Source: Nanobdellati archaeon
GTDB taxonomy: Archaea; Nanobdellota; Nanobdellia; Woesearchaeales; GCA-2686295
DNA: 38,804 bases
Assembly (NCBI GenBank): GCA_014384375.1
Contig: JACNFY010000023.1
Coordinates: 1 to 38,804 of the forward strand
Reading direction: 5' to 3'
A program made the position numbers and the translations under genes. Below are positions 16,701 through 26,444 of the stretch, in pieces (position 1 is the first letter of the stretch; each line of letters opens with the position of its first letter). Below the pieces are notes generated by a model. The model did not search any database. It was not told the DNA's origin and saw nothing but the letters and a program-made list of their open reading frames with translations.

Positions 16701-17303
16701 GAAGCATTCAATAGACTCAATTGGAATTCTGGCGATAGATGGGCTGACTATGCCACAGCACTAAATTCTGTCAGAGGCTTTAATCAGATATCTAATTTCT
16801 TGGTTGATGCAGGTATTATGATTGAGTGGAGAGATGCTATTGATAGACGTCTTCACAACGCATTTACTGATAAGGAATACCGTAAAAGCGTGATATGCGA
16901 CAAGAAGTTTTCCAGTGAATTCCCTGAGACCGCATTCACCATTTCAGGCAGAATTGGTACTGCTGTAGCTGCTCATGTGCAAGCCGAGAGAACAGGCTTG
17001 TTGGAGAATGTGACAGGTGGTAAATTCTACACCTATACAATATCAGGGTTAGTGGCGCCTAAGAAGCCAGGTTTGGAATTTAAGATAACGCTTAATCCAG
17101 GAGAATACAAAGTTTATCAGAATAAAACAGTAGAAAATGAAACTATATCATTTGTCAAGGATAAGATGATAATACTGCATAACGAAAAGAAGTACAATAA
17201 GGTTTGCTTGGAGTTCGAAGGAAACTGGAAGGAATACTTTGATGTGAGACACTCTAGTGCAAGCAATAAGCTCTGCAATTCAATACCAGAGGTTGAAACA
17301 TGA
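13788..17303 (+). CDS. Large secreted surface protein
   Basis: ATG 13788 gives signal peptide MKRRALLILFLLIPSVSA; Ig-like N-terminal region, Cys-rich middle, coiled-coil Lys/Glu-rich segment. Confidence 0.7.
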   Translation: MKRRALLILFLLIPSVSALELTGLEFLEFESHGRPIGAISTGRVPNIDMKMVIRGEDFVRLTADVSGLNRNDAIVQERGYENMVVQSSSCQKENDTYTCYIRRLLLLLSSDTVTIPITLYNDTNSTLLEEVYIFELDDTAPRVTFIGTEACLEDTCYIPSGVYAPIKIQFEDEKGTFEKRLIRYSLAGAKHFVHTCDGQTCYARAKTTCSSGQRVTIKIIPDQTMDDAYNKVSNSLRRELVCDSKDPVVLSTKVESQVAEYVKLGDTMIITMNVSEDIGPVSGVANFSAFGGEEVPGSCAQEDEIWKCVFSSVVYGDDPYIGDVKITIRDLAGNTIEETVEQEILGLSQELEPDYWRISYDYSPSTINKQFMPYVNKKVYLHSTLSPKSGNVEVLNLRISDCKAENGTTYQTRGSPKLFNFDIGNKNPVAVFSFTQSSLPDEVEKIKFNCTLSIQTRKETAVGKFFVTNPEKEIVKLEINFANLERPEEQIRAEVASIQQKAQEWENKYGFYRDILTNYRLFCGGMNAMNVISGGLSTLGVSMQGFPPTKPAGQVVTKVGTTVGVVPDAAFSVPKSQGMCQIMLCKADFQTKATDVIGKLPGVEFMSKVAGYESYADFVNPDNSLVMSVLTMCLPSFMYNLQKAKAIDCEYLSCLNRDFLHGGFPLSGCAEMRTGNKCKFYVGEFFEVFPYSAIADDMMKLLKDSLSNPASLVGTSLSTFCYFTGGGIGGVTEGMCNIAASVSKVTKFLNSFSGVQNLQAKYNQPISVCDSILGSLDRPYDDRVFEPEEPAQPDEFCSVHGCKKVVGNTRYERVGDYYYVNGKKVKAEDVPSEIKNDLDHYHASWQQQRLDSLPATIREGYAEYSTLNQQAIDAGTEYNDAQSTYNDHRAAYSDYKGIGRWNWLTRPSDEDKQKQDEQRKKLAEQITGNTEASEEQIKTFLDSEEETVDGKKDDFKTKRKEADDKLKETNREAFNRLNWNSGDRWADYATALNSVRGFNQISNFLVDAGIMIEWRDAIDRRLHNAFTDKEYRKSVICDKKFSSEFPETAFTISGRIGTAVAAHVQAERTGLLENVTGGKFYTYTISGLVAPKKPGLEFKITLNPGEYKVYQNKTVENETISFVKDKMIILHNEKKYNKVCLEFEGNWKEYFDVRHSSASNKLCNSIPEVET

Positions 17304-19438
17304 AGAAAGGTCAGATAACAATATTTGTAGTAATAGGATTTGTGTTGTTGATAATCGTTGGGATACTTATATTAATAAACAAGGTTTCGAAAGAGGTTCC
17401 TCCTCCTGGGGAAGAGATTGAGTATACATTTGAAGAATCAAAGGTAAAACAACATATAGAGTTCTGTCTTGCTTCGATTGCAGAGGAAGGTTTGAGGAAA
17501 CTAGGTGATAGTGGAGGTTATATACATCCTGAAAGATATGGGTTTGTAGCTATAGGTGATATGCCAACTTCTAGCTCTGCAGTTGCATTCTCTCCTGAAA
17601 GTGATTATGTGATTCCTTACTGGTATTATATGAAGAGTTCAAATAAATGCTTAGACTGTTATTTTTCCTCTGGACAGCCCCCAATTGAGAAAACTGGGGG
17701 AACAAGGTCTGTGGAGTATCAGTTGGCTGATTACATTAATAATAATTTGGATAAGTGTGTTGATTTTTCGCAGTTTAAGGAGTTTGAAGTTAAAGAAGAT
17801 GATGATAGCGAAGTAAACTCAGAGGTTGTAGTAGGAGAATCAAGAGTTGTTGTTTCTGCAGAGTACCCTTTAAAGATAATTGGTGAGAGCAATAGCGTCC
17901 AGAGGATTTCAGATTTTGAAACTTCACTTGATTTGAACCTAAAAAAGTTTTTTGACATTGCTGATGAGGTAATGTCTATAGTAAAAAGACAGGGTTTCTT
18001 TGAGCAAGTAACAACTGAGCTTATAACTATCAATTCGTTTAGTGATGGAGGAAAACCTTCAATACCTCCTATAAGCGGTGATTCATCAATAGATTTTAAG
18101 GTTCCCCATATGTGGACAATCCAGGAAGTTAAAGAAAAGCTAAAAATTATTCTTGCAGACAACATTCCTAATATACAGATAGCAGGTTCCAGAGATAGTT
18201 TTATCTTTACTAGTGATAATCCTTATTTTCAATCTTTCTATATGAATCTGGTTATCGGAGTTGATTACTCTCCTGAAGTGCTTGAAGATATCGAGATTAA
18301 TTTCTTGTATATGCCTTGGTGGGATCCTTATCTCAGAGTTACACCTGGAAAAGGAGCGTTAATAATGGAAAGTCCTGACTCTATTAGATTAGGATTTATT
18401 GATATAATGCTCTTGAAAAACCAGTTTTCTTATGATGTATCATATCCCGTAGTTGTAGCGTTATCAGATACAGAGTCATTTAATGGCGAAGGTTATAGTC
18501 TTAAATTTGCAATCGAAGTCAATGTGAGAGCAAATAGTTATTATGAATTCAGGAAAGAGGAAGATGAAGAACTAGAAGGAATAGAGTTTTTAAGACCTTC
18601 ACTATTCTCTGACCCTGCACATTGGAATAGCGGTGAGGTTACAATAAACACTGTAAATCTTCATGATAATTCTTCTATTGAAGATGTTTCTTTAACATTT
18701 ACCTGTGGAAATGAGGAGATATTTTTAGGTAATTCCTTAAAGGATAATTTAGGTGTTGCTAATATCAAGACCAAGCTTCCTGTTTGTCTGGGAGGGTTGA
18801 TATCTGGTTTCAGACATAATTATTTTGTCACGAGTCAAGGAGTTGACACTTTATTAGATGTGGATCAAGTAGTAAATCTTCATGTAGAACCAAAGAAAAC
18901 TTTGAATGTTTTATTTAAGGAAAAAATCGTTGGCAAGGAAATTGAAGGCAGTAATCTTGTATGGAAATTCAGATCTTCTTCAGAACGGGATGTTGGTTTT
19001 GACGAACGAGTTGTTGCAATATTTACAAGAGTAGCTCAGCCTGGAGAGGATGAGTTCATATCACAAGTTACTTTTTTAGGAAACCAAACAGAGGATCCTC
19101 AGATAGAACTTGTAACAGGTTCATATACTGTGGAAGCATTCCTTTTCAAAAGTGGAGTTGTAATTCCTGAAGAGGAGCTATGTGTTGATGATGAATGCTA
19201 TACAATCCCAGAGATGAACTTCAACGAGTCTTTCTACGCAGGAGGATTACAACTCGATAACGAGACAATTGGTTACTTCAACGTAACATTTGATGATTTA
19301 CAAAATGATAATATAAAGGTACAATTATTAGCTTTTGAAGCCAGTGACTTTACAAGTTCAACAGATCTAGAACAGCTTGATGAGATTAATAATTATATAA
19401 TAAATAATGAGAACTATTTCTGGCCACAATTCGAATAA
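17300..19438 (+). CDS. Surface protein with class-III-signal-like N-terminus
   Basis: MKKGQITIFVVIGFVLLIIVGILILINKV; ATGA overlap with the upstream gene, so likely co-translated. Confidence 0.65.
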   Translation: MKKGQITIFVVIGFVLLIIVGILILINKVSKEVPPPGEEIEYTFEESKVKQHIEFCLASIAEEGLRKLGDSGGYIHPERYGFVAIGDMPTSSSAVAFSPESDYVIPYWYYMKSSNKCLDCYFSSGQPPIEKTGGTRSVEYQLADYINNNLDKCVDFSQFKEFEVKEDDDSEVNSEVVVGESRVVVSAEYPLKIIGESNSVQRISDFETSLDLNLKKFFDIADEVMSIVKRQGFFEQVTTELITINSFSDGGKPSIPPISGDSSIDFKVPHMWTIQEVKEKLKIILADNIPNIQIAGSRDSFIFTSDNPYFQSFYMNLVIGVDYSPEVLEDIEINFLYMPWWDPYLRVTPGKGALIMESPDSIRLGFIDIMLLKNQFSYDVSYPVVVALSDTESFNGEGYSLKFAIEVNVRANSYYEFRKEEDEELEGIEFLRPSLFSDPAHWNSGEVTINTVNLHDNSSIEDVSLTFTCGNEEIFLGNSLKDNLGVANIKTKLPVCLGGLISGFRHNYFVTSQGVDTLLDVDQVVNLHVEPKKTLNVLFKEKIVGKEIEGSNLVWKFRSSSERDVGFDERVVAIFTRVAQPGEDEFISQVTFLGNQTEDPQIELVTGSYTVEAFLFKSGVVIPEEELCVDDECYTIPEMNFNESFYAGGLQLDNETIGYFNVTFDDLQNDNIKVQLLAFEASDFTSSTDLEQLDEINNYIINNENYFWPQFE

Positions 19439-19451
19439 AAGAAAAAAATAA

Positions 19452-20216
19452 TTATGCTTCTTGATGTTCTGGTTTTTTATGCATATATTTGTTTAGGTTA
19501 TCAATTGTTAGTTTGGCTCTGTCTCTATATGCTTGATGAATGTCTCTTGCTATGTCTGCTGGAATCACTTCTTTCTCTATTCCTGCAGCTTTGTATTCCT
19601 CGTTTATCTTCTTGGCTAATACCTCTGCAGATCCCAAGTGATAATCCTGGTCATCAGGCGGCACTATTTCATGCAAGAGAGCAGTTTCATCTCGTGCTCT
19701 ATGATATGCGATAATGGCATTAACTATTATCTGTTTTGCCTGTGAAGCATGACCTTCTTTTATCGCTTGTAGAACCTGACTTCTTGTTGTTCCAGCCTCT
19801 TGCTTTGTCAAAGAGTCAAACTTGTCCAAGTATAACTCTAAGTGTTTGTAATTGTCATCAGGTGTGTCTTCGTTGCCGATCTTCATTGCAGGGCCTACTA
19901 CATTGGATATTTTTTTGAAGAAGTCCATCTGCTCATTATAGGTTAGTTTTTTACCTTCATTTGCTTTTTCTTCAAATGTTTTGTATAGGTCTTTTGATAA
20001 CTCGCCGATATCTATTTCTACTGCTCTTTTAACATGTTCACTTCCTACTTTTGGTGCTTGGCGATATGACACAAGTATTGCGTGACCTCTATTGAGTCTT
20101 TCTTCTAAGTCCTGAATCTCTCGACTTTTCCTTGCTTCCTCTACAAAACCGTTATGATCAAGCTTCATATAATCAGGTTTTTCTTCTTCTCCTTCCTCAG
20201 CCATAAATATCACCAA
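19452..20216 (-). CDS. Hypothetical acidic helical protein
   Basis: Long ORF convergent with the upstream gene; no family recognised. Confidence 0.55.
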   Translation of the reverse strand: MVIFMAEEGEEEKPDYMKLDHNGFVEEARKSREIQDLEERLNRGHAILVSYRQAPKVGSEHVKRAVEIDIGELSKDLYKTFEEKANEGKKLTYNEQMDFFKKISNVVGPAMKIGNEDTPDDNYKHLELYLDKFDSLTKQEAGTTRSQVLQAIKEGHASQAKQIIVNAIIAYHRARDETALLHEIVPPDDQDYHLGSAEVLAKKINEEYKAAGIEKEVIPADIARDIHQAYRDRAKLTIDNLNKYMHKKPEHQEA

Positions 20217-20343
20217 TTATTTTAATCATCATTTTACGGTTACCACATTAATAAAACTTTCGATTTATTCACTTATTTTAAAGCACAACTTTTATAAATC
20301 GCTTTGGAATAATAAACTAATATTATAATCAAGGGTGAGGTCG

Positions 20344-22149
20344 TTGGCAAAGAAAAAGAATAAAAAAAAATCTTCTCTAGAGAATCTACCAAAGGATATT
20401 CCTGATGAGACAAAGAAAAAATTAGTAGCGATAAAATCCAAGCTTGACAAGTTCAAGACTAAAATTCTATCAAAGTTTGAGGATTATGTGATGGGCATAG
20501 CTCTACTCCCGCCTGCAAAGGAGGAGGAGAATAAAGACAAGATCAATGTCTTGGTTCTGGTTGATGATAGTGACAGCCAGAAGATGCCTAAGGGAGAACT
20601 CAAGGATAAGCTTTTAGCAATAATGAAGAAGATGGCTGAGGAGCTTGACAAAAACTTGAGTCCTGAAGTGGTTATATTAACAGAGTTGTGGCAGTCATGT
20701 TATGATGGAAAATACGAGTTGTTACAGATGATTGCTCTAGCAGCGCCTGTATACGACAAGGGTATGCTTGCCGCTATCAAAATTGCAGAAGTCCACAAGA
20801 CCATGGTGTTGAAGAAGTTCGAAAAGTACATTGTCTCATACGTTCTTGCAGGTTCTCTTGTCCAAGGAAAAGCGACTCCCCAGTCTGATATCGATGTATT
20901 CATAGTCATCGACGACACAGATGTCAAGAAGATGACCCGTGCAGAGTTGAAAGATAAACTTAGAGCGATAATTATTGGTATGGGTCTTGACGCTGGTAAG
21001 ATGACAGGTATTGAGAATAAGCTAAACATACAGGTTTACATACTAACTGATTTCTGGGAAAACGTAAAGGAGGCAAACCCTATAATATTTACCTTCCTAA
21101 GAGATGGAGTCCCATTCTATGATAGAGGAATATTCATGCCTTGGAAGCAGCTACTCCAGATGGGACGAGTCAAGCCAAGCCCTGAAGCTATCGACATGTT
21201 CAAATCCACAGGAGACCAGATGATACAACGTATCAAGTTCAAGCTTCGGGATATTGGTATGGAAGATTTATTCTACGCAACTCTAACACCTTCACAAGCA
21301 GCTATCATGCTTTTCGGCATACCACCACCTACTCCAAAAGAGACTCCAAATGTATTAATGGATGTATTTGTCAAAAAAGAGAAACTCTTGGAGAAGGAGT
21401 ATGTTGATATCTTGCAAAGCATTATAGATCTTAGAAAAGACCTTGAACACGGCACTAAAAAGGAAGTGGCAGGAGCAGACATCGACAAGCTCTTAGCAAA
21501 AGCTGAGAAATATCTGAAGAGACTCAACAAGCTGTTCAAACAAATAGAAAAGGTCAAAGAACAGGACACAGTTGTCCACAACTATGAGGGTGTCATCACA
21601 ATTATAAGAGATATTCTACGTTTAGAAGGAGTCGAGCGTGTGAAGGATTCTGAGGTGATAAAGATTTTCGAGTCAGAGGTTATCAACAAAGGCCTTATAC
21701 CTGAGAAGTATCTCAGAATATTGAAGCAGATAGTGAAGGCAAAGAAGGAATACGATGCTAAGAAACTGTTGAAGCACGACGTAGCAAAGCTGAACAAGGA
21801 TGTAAGAGAGCTCATAAAATTCTTGGTAGAGTACATCCAGAGGAAGAGAGGACGGGAACTAGAGAAAACCAGGATTAGGGTGAAGCACGGCAAGAAGTTC
21901 GGAGAAGTGATACTGCTTGGAAAACAAGCCTTTATAATACATGACATAGACAACGAAGACAAAGACATATCCTCTGCTAAGATAAACGATGATGGTTCTA
22001 TAAGTGACATAAAGAAGTCATCCCTTGAAGAATTAGAAAAAGCACTGACAGCGGTTGAGATCCCACCAAAGGTCTTCATAAAAGAACCTATATTTGAAAA
22101 CCTGAAGGGTATCTTCGGAAGGGATGTCGAGGTCTTGATAAACTACTAA
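20344..22149 (+). CDS. Double nucleotidyltransferase-domain protein
   Basis: Second domain 'YVLAGSLVQGKATPQSDIDVFIVIDD' matches NTase motifs; first domain ('MGIALLPPAKEEENKDKINVLVLVDD') looks degenerate. TTG 20344 is 6 nt from AGGGTG. Confidence 0.65.
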   Translation: MAKKKNKKKSSLENLPKDIPDETKKKLVAIKSKLDKFKTKILSKFEDYVMGIALLPPAKEEENKDKINVLVLVDDSDSQKMPKGELKDKLLAIMKKMAEELDKNLSPEVVILTELWQSCYDGKYELLQMIALAAPVYDKGMLAAIKIAEVHKTMVLKKFEKYIVSYVLAGSLVQGKATPQSDIDVFIVIDDTDVKKMTRAELKDKLRAIIIGMGLDAGKMTGIENKLNIQVYILTDFWENVKEANPIIFTFLRDGVPFYDRGIFMPWKQLLQMGRVKPSPEAIDMFKSTGDQMIQRIKFKLRDIGMEDLFYATLTPSQAAIMLFGIPPPTPKETPNVLMDVFVKKEKLLEKEYVDILQSIIDLRKDLEHGTKKEVAGADIDKLLAKAEKYLKRLNKLFKQIEKVKEQDTVVHNYEGVITIIRDILRLEGVERVKDSEVIKIFESEVINKGLIPEKYLRILKQIVKAKKEYDAKKLLKHDVAKLNKDVRELIKFLVEYIQRKRGRELEKTRIRVKHGKKFGEVILLGKQAFIIHDIDNEDKDISSAKINDDGSISDIKKSSLEELEKALTAVEIPPKVFIKEPIFENLKGIFGRDVEVLINY

Positions 22150-22217
22150 ATCCTTTGTTTTGATAGCAAAATTTTTAAATCTGGCCTTTTTTTAGGGCTC
22201 GTAACTCAGGGGTAATC

Positions 22218-22760
22218 ATGAAAACCGGAATAAAAGTCGCGGATGCTATGACAAACAAGCCAGTTATGGCTAGTTCTGAGCTCACAGTGACTGAGTGTGC
22301 AAAGCTCATGAGAAAATACGCTGTTGGTAGCTTGCTTATAAAAGAGGGTAAGGATATCATTGGTATCCTAACAGAGTTTGATTTCGTTACAAAAGTGGTT
22401 GCAAAAGGAAAGAATCCTGATGATCTAGTTGCAAGGGATATCATGGAAAAAAACTTGATAACAATTTCTATGGACAAAGATATCTATGATGCGATGATGG
22501 ATATGAGGAGAAATGATATAAGAAGACTTCCTGTCAAGGACGATGAAAAAATCGTTGGCTTCTTGACTATGAAGGATATTCTAAAGATAGAACCTCAACT
22601 GTTTGATTTAATGGTTGAGAAAATAAGTCTTAGAGAGGAGAAGTCAAAGCCTATTACAGGCGGAAAGTTTGAAGAGGGCATGTGCGAGAGCTGCGGAAAT
22701 TTCTCATACAGGCTTCGTGATGAAACAGGTCTTAAGCTGTGCCCTGATTGTTCTAGCTAA
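22218..22760 (+). CDS. CBS-domain protein with C-terminal zinc ribbon
   Basis: Two CBS motifs plus C-terminal 'CESCGNFSYRLRDETGLKLCPDC'. Confidence 0.85.
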   Translation: MKTGIKVADAMTNKPVMASSELTVTECAKLMRKYAVGSLLIKEGKDIIGILTEFDFVTKVVAKGKNPDDLVARDIMEKNLITISMDKDIYDAMMDMRRNDIRRLPVKDDEKIVGFLTMKDILKIEPQLFDLMVEKISLREEKSKPITGGKFEEGMCESCGNFSYRLRDETGLKLCPDCSS

Positions 22761-23406
22761 CATCTAGAAATGTCATATACGCGTCTATACTTGTTCTAGG
22801 TATCTCTCCAAACTCACAATTCTTACAAGTCCAGTCCAGATAAACCCATGAAAAGTCTCTCTTATACTTGCTAAGAGCCTCAGGAAGCTTGATTCTCAAG
22901 AAGGCGTGCCCTGGGACGAATACTAGCTGGCTGTTTATACCAACTGCTTCCATCAGATTGGCCATGAGCAATGTTCCTGATTCACAGTCTCCACCGCCAG
23001 AAATCATAAAGTCCTGTGGCATCTCCACGTATTCAAAGTTAACAGGATCTCTTATATAATCAAAGTTGTCTCTCACGAAATAGTAGATTGCTTTTGCATG
23101 GCAAACCTTCTCACCATTGCAAGCTATGGATGCTATCCTGTTAGCTGTTGTTTTGATTACAGGGTTTTCTGGGATGATGAAATTTAGAAAGTCTTCTCTT
23201 GTTTTCAAAGTTGCAGTTTCTGTCGACAAATTCTTTTCAAAAAGAAAAACCTCTTCAAAAGTTGGTATTTTCTCTGGCTGGGGGTCGAGCTTCACGCCAT
23301 AATGCGGAAAAATCATCAAAACTAATAAGAGGACTAGGAAAACAGCTATTATGTATATTAGCGGACTCTTTTTTTTCTCTTCATCAAGAGGTTCTATTTC
23401 ATCCAT
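22753..23406 (-). CDS. Membrane-anchored transglutaminase-like protein
   Basis: N-terminal TM; 'GGDCESGTLLMANLMEAVGINSQLVFVPGHAFLRIK...YLDWTC' Cys-His-Asp triad pattern. Confidence 0.75.
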   Translation of the reverse strand: MDEIEPLDEEKKKSPLIYIIAVFLVLLLVLMIFPHYGVKLDPQPEKIPTFEEVFLFEKNLSTETATLKTREDFLNFIIPENPVIKTTANRIASIACNGEKVCHAKAIYYFVRDNFDYIRDPVNFEYVEMPQDFMISGGGDCESGTLLMANLMEAVGINSQLVFVPGHAFLRIKLPEALSKYKRDFSWVYLDWTCKNCEFGEIPRTSIDAYMTFLDVS

Positions 23407-23461
23407 ATGTGTTACTTATTTAGGAAAATATTTAAATATTCCTTATTTTTCTAGCTTCAGC

Positions 23462-24172
23462 ATGAAACCAACGGATAATCCAGTTCCTAGGCATGTAGGT
23501 ATAATTCTGGATGGTAATAGACGATTTGCTAAAAGGTTGATGATAAAGCCTTGGAAAGGACACGAGTGGGGTGCTAAGAAAGTCGAGAAGTTATTGACTT
23601 GGGCTAAAGAGCTTGGCATAAAGGAGCTCACGCTTTATTCTTTCTCACTCCAAAACATGGACAGGCCTAAAGAGGAGTTTAACTATTTGATGAATCTTTT
23701 CAGGAAGGAATTTAGCAGACTGGAGAATGATCCAAGGCTAGAGAAAGAAAAAATAAGAATTAATATCATCGGCAGAATACACCTATTGCCAAAGGACATA
23801 TACGAGTTGTTCCAAAGGATAATGGAGAAGACAAAAAACAATGACAAATTCATAATTAACTTTGCGATAGCATATGGTGGCAGAGAGGAAGTTATTGACG
23901 CTATTATGAAGCTCGGAAAGGATATAAAGAATAGGAAGGTTGATGTTAAAAAGATAAATGAAGAGGTGTTTGAGAATTATCTGTATACTACACATGAGCC
24001 TGACCTGATAATAAGGACAGGCGGCGCTCACCGAACTTCTAATTTCCTTATATGGCAGTCAAACTATTCAGAATATTTCTTCTTTGAAAAAACCTGGCCA
24101 GAATTTGAAAAAGAAGACTTAATAAATGCTGTGGAAGATTACAGTCAAAGAGAGAGAAGGTTCGGGAAGTAG
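23462..24172 (+). CDS. uppS: cis-Prenyltransferase (undecaprenyl diphosphate synthase family)
   Basis: HVGIILDGNRRFAKRL, LTLYSFSLQNMDRPKEE, PDLIIRTGGAHRTSNFLIWQSNYSEYFF. Confidence 0.93.
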   Translation: MKPTDNPVPRHVGIILDGNRRFAKRLMIKPWKGHEWGAKKVEKLLTWAKELGIKELTLYSFSLQNMDRPKEEFNYLMNLFRKEFSRLENDPRLEKEKIRINIIGRIHLLPKDIYELFQRIMEKTKNNDKFIINFAIAYGGREEVIDAIMKLGKDIKNRKVDVKKINEEVFENYLYTTHEPDLIIRTGGAHRTSNFLIWQSNYSEYFFFEKTWPEFEKEDLINAVEDYSQRERRFGK

Positions 24173-24174
24173 CT

Positions 24175-25752
24175 TTATCTGGCTATGACACGTATTTTTT
24201 TGGTTTTTTCTATGTGGTTAAGAATTTCTGCGAATATTCTTTTTGCTCCGTTAGTTCTTGCCTCAACAGTGTTACCTGCTATGTGTGGTGTTACAATGGC
24301 GTTGTCTAGTTCGTAAAGCTCTGTATATTCTAGCTCTTTCTCGAACACGTCAATGATCGCTAGTTTTATCTTTTTCTCTTTTAATGCATTGAGCAACGCT
24401 TTTTCTCTGATTATTGCTCCTCTTGAGGCATTCACCAGTATAGCATCTTTCTTCATAAGATTGAATTCTTCTTCGTCGATCATATACTTTGTTTCCTCTG
24501 TTAGTTCAGGGTGCAGGGTTATGATGTCGCATCCAAGCACTTCTTTCAGTGTGTTCTTTGCTTCTGGGACATATGGATCATATGCTTTGACTTCCATTCC
24601 AAAAGCATTAGCTCTTCTCGCAACTCTCGTACCTATATTTCCAAAGCCCACTATTCCCAGAGTCTTTGATCTCAATTCGAATCTCTTGTTTTCTTTTTTT
24701 ATCTCTCTGAACTTGTTGGTTTCCTTTAGTAAGTTGTTTGTATAGAAAATATCATCTGTAGCTTGCATGAGCATTCGGAAAACATAGTCTGCAACAGCGT
24801 CTGCGTTTTCTCCTTTAGATTGGACTACTTCTACCCCTTTTTTCTTTGCATAATCAAGATCGATATGATTAAGGCCTGTCGTTGCTGTGGCTATAAGCTT
24901 AAGATTCGTTGCTTTGTCAAGGAATTCCTTATCTATTTTTCGATTTGTCCTTATAACTATTATTTCAATCTCGCGGATAATTTCATCGTTCATAATGGTT
25001 GTGTCTTCCACTCTTACATCTCCTATCAAAGTTAATGATTTCTGAGCGATCTCATGCACTGTTTTGTCAACCACTATCTTGTAATTTTTGTCTTCTATAA
25101 GGTCTAGTATTTTAAGAAGGTTTTTCTCTTTAATTCTTAGATGTACTGCCTCGTTGACCTTTGGTTTCGCGCAGAAGGCTATGCCTATATCTGCTGTTTT
25201 TAGCATTGGGATGTCATTTGCACCATCACCAACAGCTATAGTGATATCTGCTTTGAAGTGTTTTTTTGCTTCGTTGAGAAGGATATCTTTATTCTTATTC
25301 ACGAGTAGCTTGAATCCTCCTGTAAGAAGCTTGCTTTTTATTTCTAACTTATTTGCTATGAAGAAATCGATGTCTAACTTTTTCGCGATCTTATCTACTA
25401 CAATATCGTAGCTCCCACTAATAATGCATGTTACAAATCCTTTTTCTTTCAGCTTTTTTACTAGTTCTTTTGCTCCTGGCATTAATGGCAATGTGTTAGC
25501 TATTTCTTCAATTTTTCCGAGTGGTATTCCTTTTAAAAGTGCTAATCTTCTTTTTACTGATTCTTCAAAGTCTAATTGTCCATTCATTCCTAGAGCAGTT
25601 ATTTCTGCTACTTCTTTTTTCACTCCTATTTCTGCTGCAATAACATCTAGTGTTTCGCAATCTATCAAGGTGCTGTCCATATCGAAGCATATTAATCCTG
25701 TCATTTTTGTTGGTGGTGTTTTAGAGGAGAACATATATAAACATTTTGACAA
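24175..25752 (-). CDS. Fusion: phosphoserine phosphatase (SerB-like HAD) + D-3-phosphoglycerate dehydrogenase-like
   Basis: N-terminal 'FDMDSTLIDCETLD', 'GDGANDIPMLKTADIGIAF'; C-terminal 'LGIVGFGNIGTRVARRANAFGMEV', 'NASRGAIIREKALLNAL', 'TPHIAG'. Confidence 0.9.
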   Translation of the reverse strand: MSKCLYMFSSKTPPTKMTGLICFDMDSTLIDCETLDVIAAEIGVKKEVAEITALGMNGQLDFEESVKRRLALLKGIPLGKIEEIANTLPLMPGAKELVKKLKEKGFVTCIISGSYDIVVDKIAKKLDIDFFIANKLEIKSKLLTGGFKLLVNKNKDILLNEAKKHFKADITIAVGDGANDIPMLKTADIGIAFCAKPKVNEAVHLRIKEKNLLKILDLIEDKNYKIVVDKTVHEIAQKSLTLIGDVRVEDTTIMNDEIIREIEIIVIRTNRKIDKEFLDKATNLKLIATATTGLNHIDLDYAKKKGVEVVQSKGENADAVADYVFRMLMQATDDIFYTNNLLKETNKFREIKKENKRFELRSKTLGIVGFGNIGTRVARRANAFGMEVKAYDPYVPEAKNTLKEVLGCDIITLHPELTEETKYMIDEEEFNLMKKDAILVNASRGAIIREKALLNALKEKKIKLAIIDVFEKELEYTELYELDNAIVTPHIAGNTVEARTNGAKRIFAEILNHIEKTKKIRVIAR

Positions 25753-25794
25753 AAAATAAAAGAATTTATATATAAAGACTCATTTTGATAATAT

Positions 25795-26442
25795 GTGACA
25801 AATATTCAGAGAGAGGTCTGGAGGGTTATAGATAATGACGCCTCTGTAAAAAAGAATTTACTAGAGAAACTAATAAACATAAGTGCTTTAGCCAGAAAGA
25901 TAGCTAAGGAACACAGCTTAGACAGTAACATCGACGCGGTTATTAGCGCAATAAGAAGATATGAAGGCAATGTCGAGAAAAAGCAACATTTGAGAAAAAT
26001 CTACTCTCTATTAAAAGAAGCAAAGCTCTCAACAAGAACAAAGCTTGCATCAGTCCTGTTCAAGAAAAATATGGGTATTCGGAAGAAATTAGCTGAGTTG
26101 TATTCAAAAATCGATTTTGAAGGAGGAGACACACTCAGGATATTTGAAGTCACAAAATATATCAAGATAATCATCGATGACAAAACAGTTAAGCTGGTCA
26201 AGGATATCTTTGAAACCAAGGAGATAGTGAATGTAGCAACTAAACTTGGAGAACTCTCAATAGATTACAATCTTGACATAACCAAGACTCCAGGGATATT
26301 CGCAACACTATCAAACGAGCTAGCTTCAAATGGGATAAGCATAGTGGACTCGATGATTTGTTATTCAGAGCATATCATTATAGTAGACGAAGAAGATCTG
26401 GAAAAGACTTTTAATGTAATATTCATGTTGATCCGTAAATAA
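25795..26442 (+). CDS. ACT-domain-like putative regulator
   Basis: C-terminal 'ITKTPGIFATLSNELASNGISIVDSMICYSEHIIIVDEEDLEKTFNVI' has ACT-like pattern; GTG start close to a TATA box. Confidence 0.65.
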   Translation: MTNIQREVWRVIDNDASVKKNLLEKLINISALARKIAKEHSLDSNIDAVISAIRRYEGNVEKKQHLRKIYSLLKEAKLSTRTKLASVLFKKNMGIRKKLAELYSKIDFEGGDTLRIFEVTKYIKIIIDDKTVKLVKDIFETKEIVNVATKLGELSIDYNLDITKTPGIFATLSNELASNGISIVDSMICYSEHIIIVDEEDLEKTFNVIFMLIRK

Positions 26443-26444
26443 GT

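Noticed and set aside
21582-22079. 165-aa minus-strand ORF and similar antisense ORFs (20700-21029, 37007-37558)
   Set aside because: Ser/Phe-rich antisense of well-supported coding genes.
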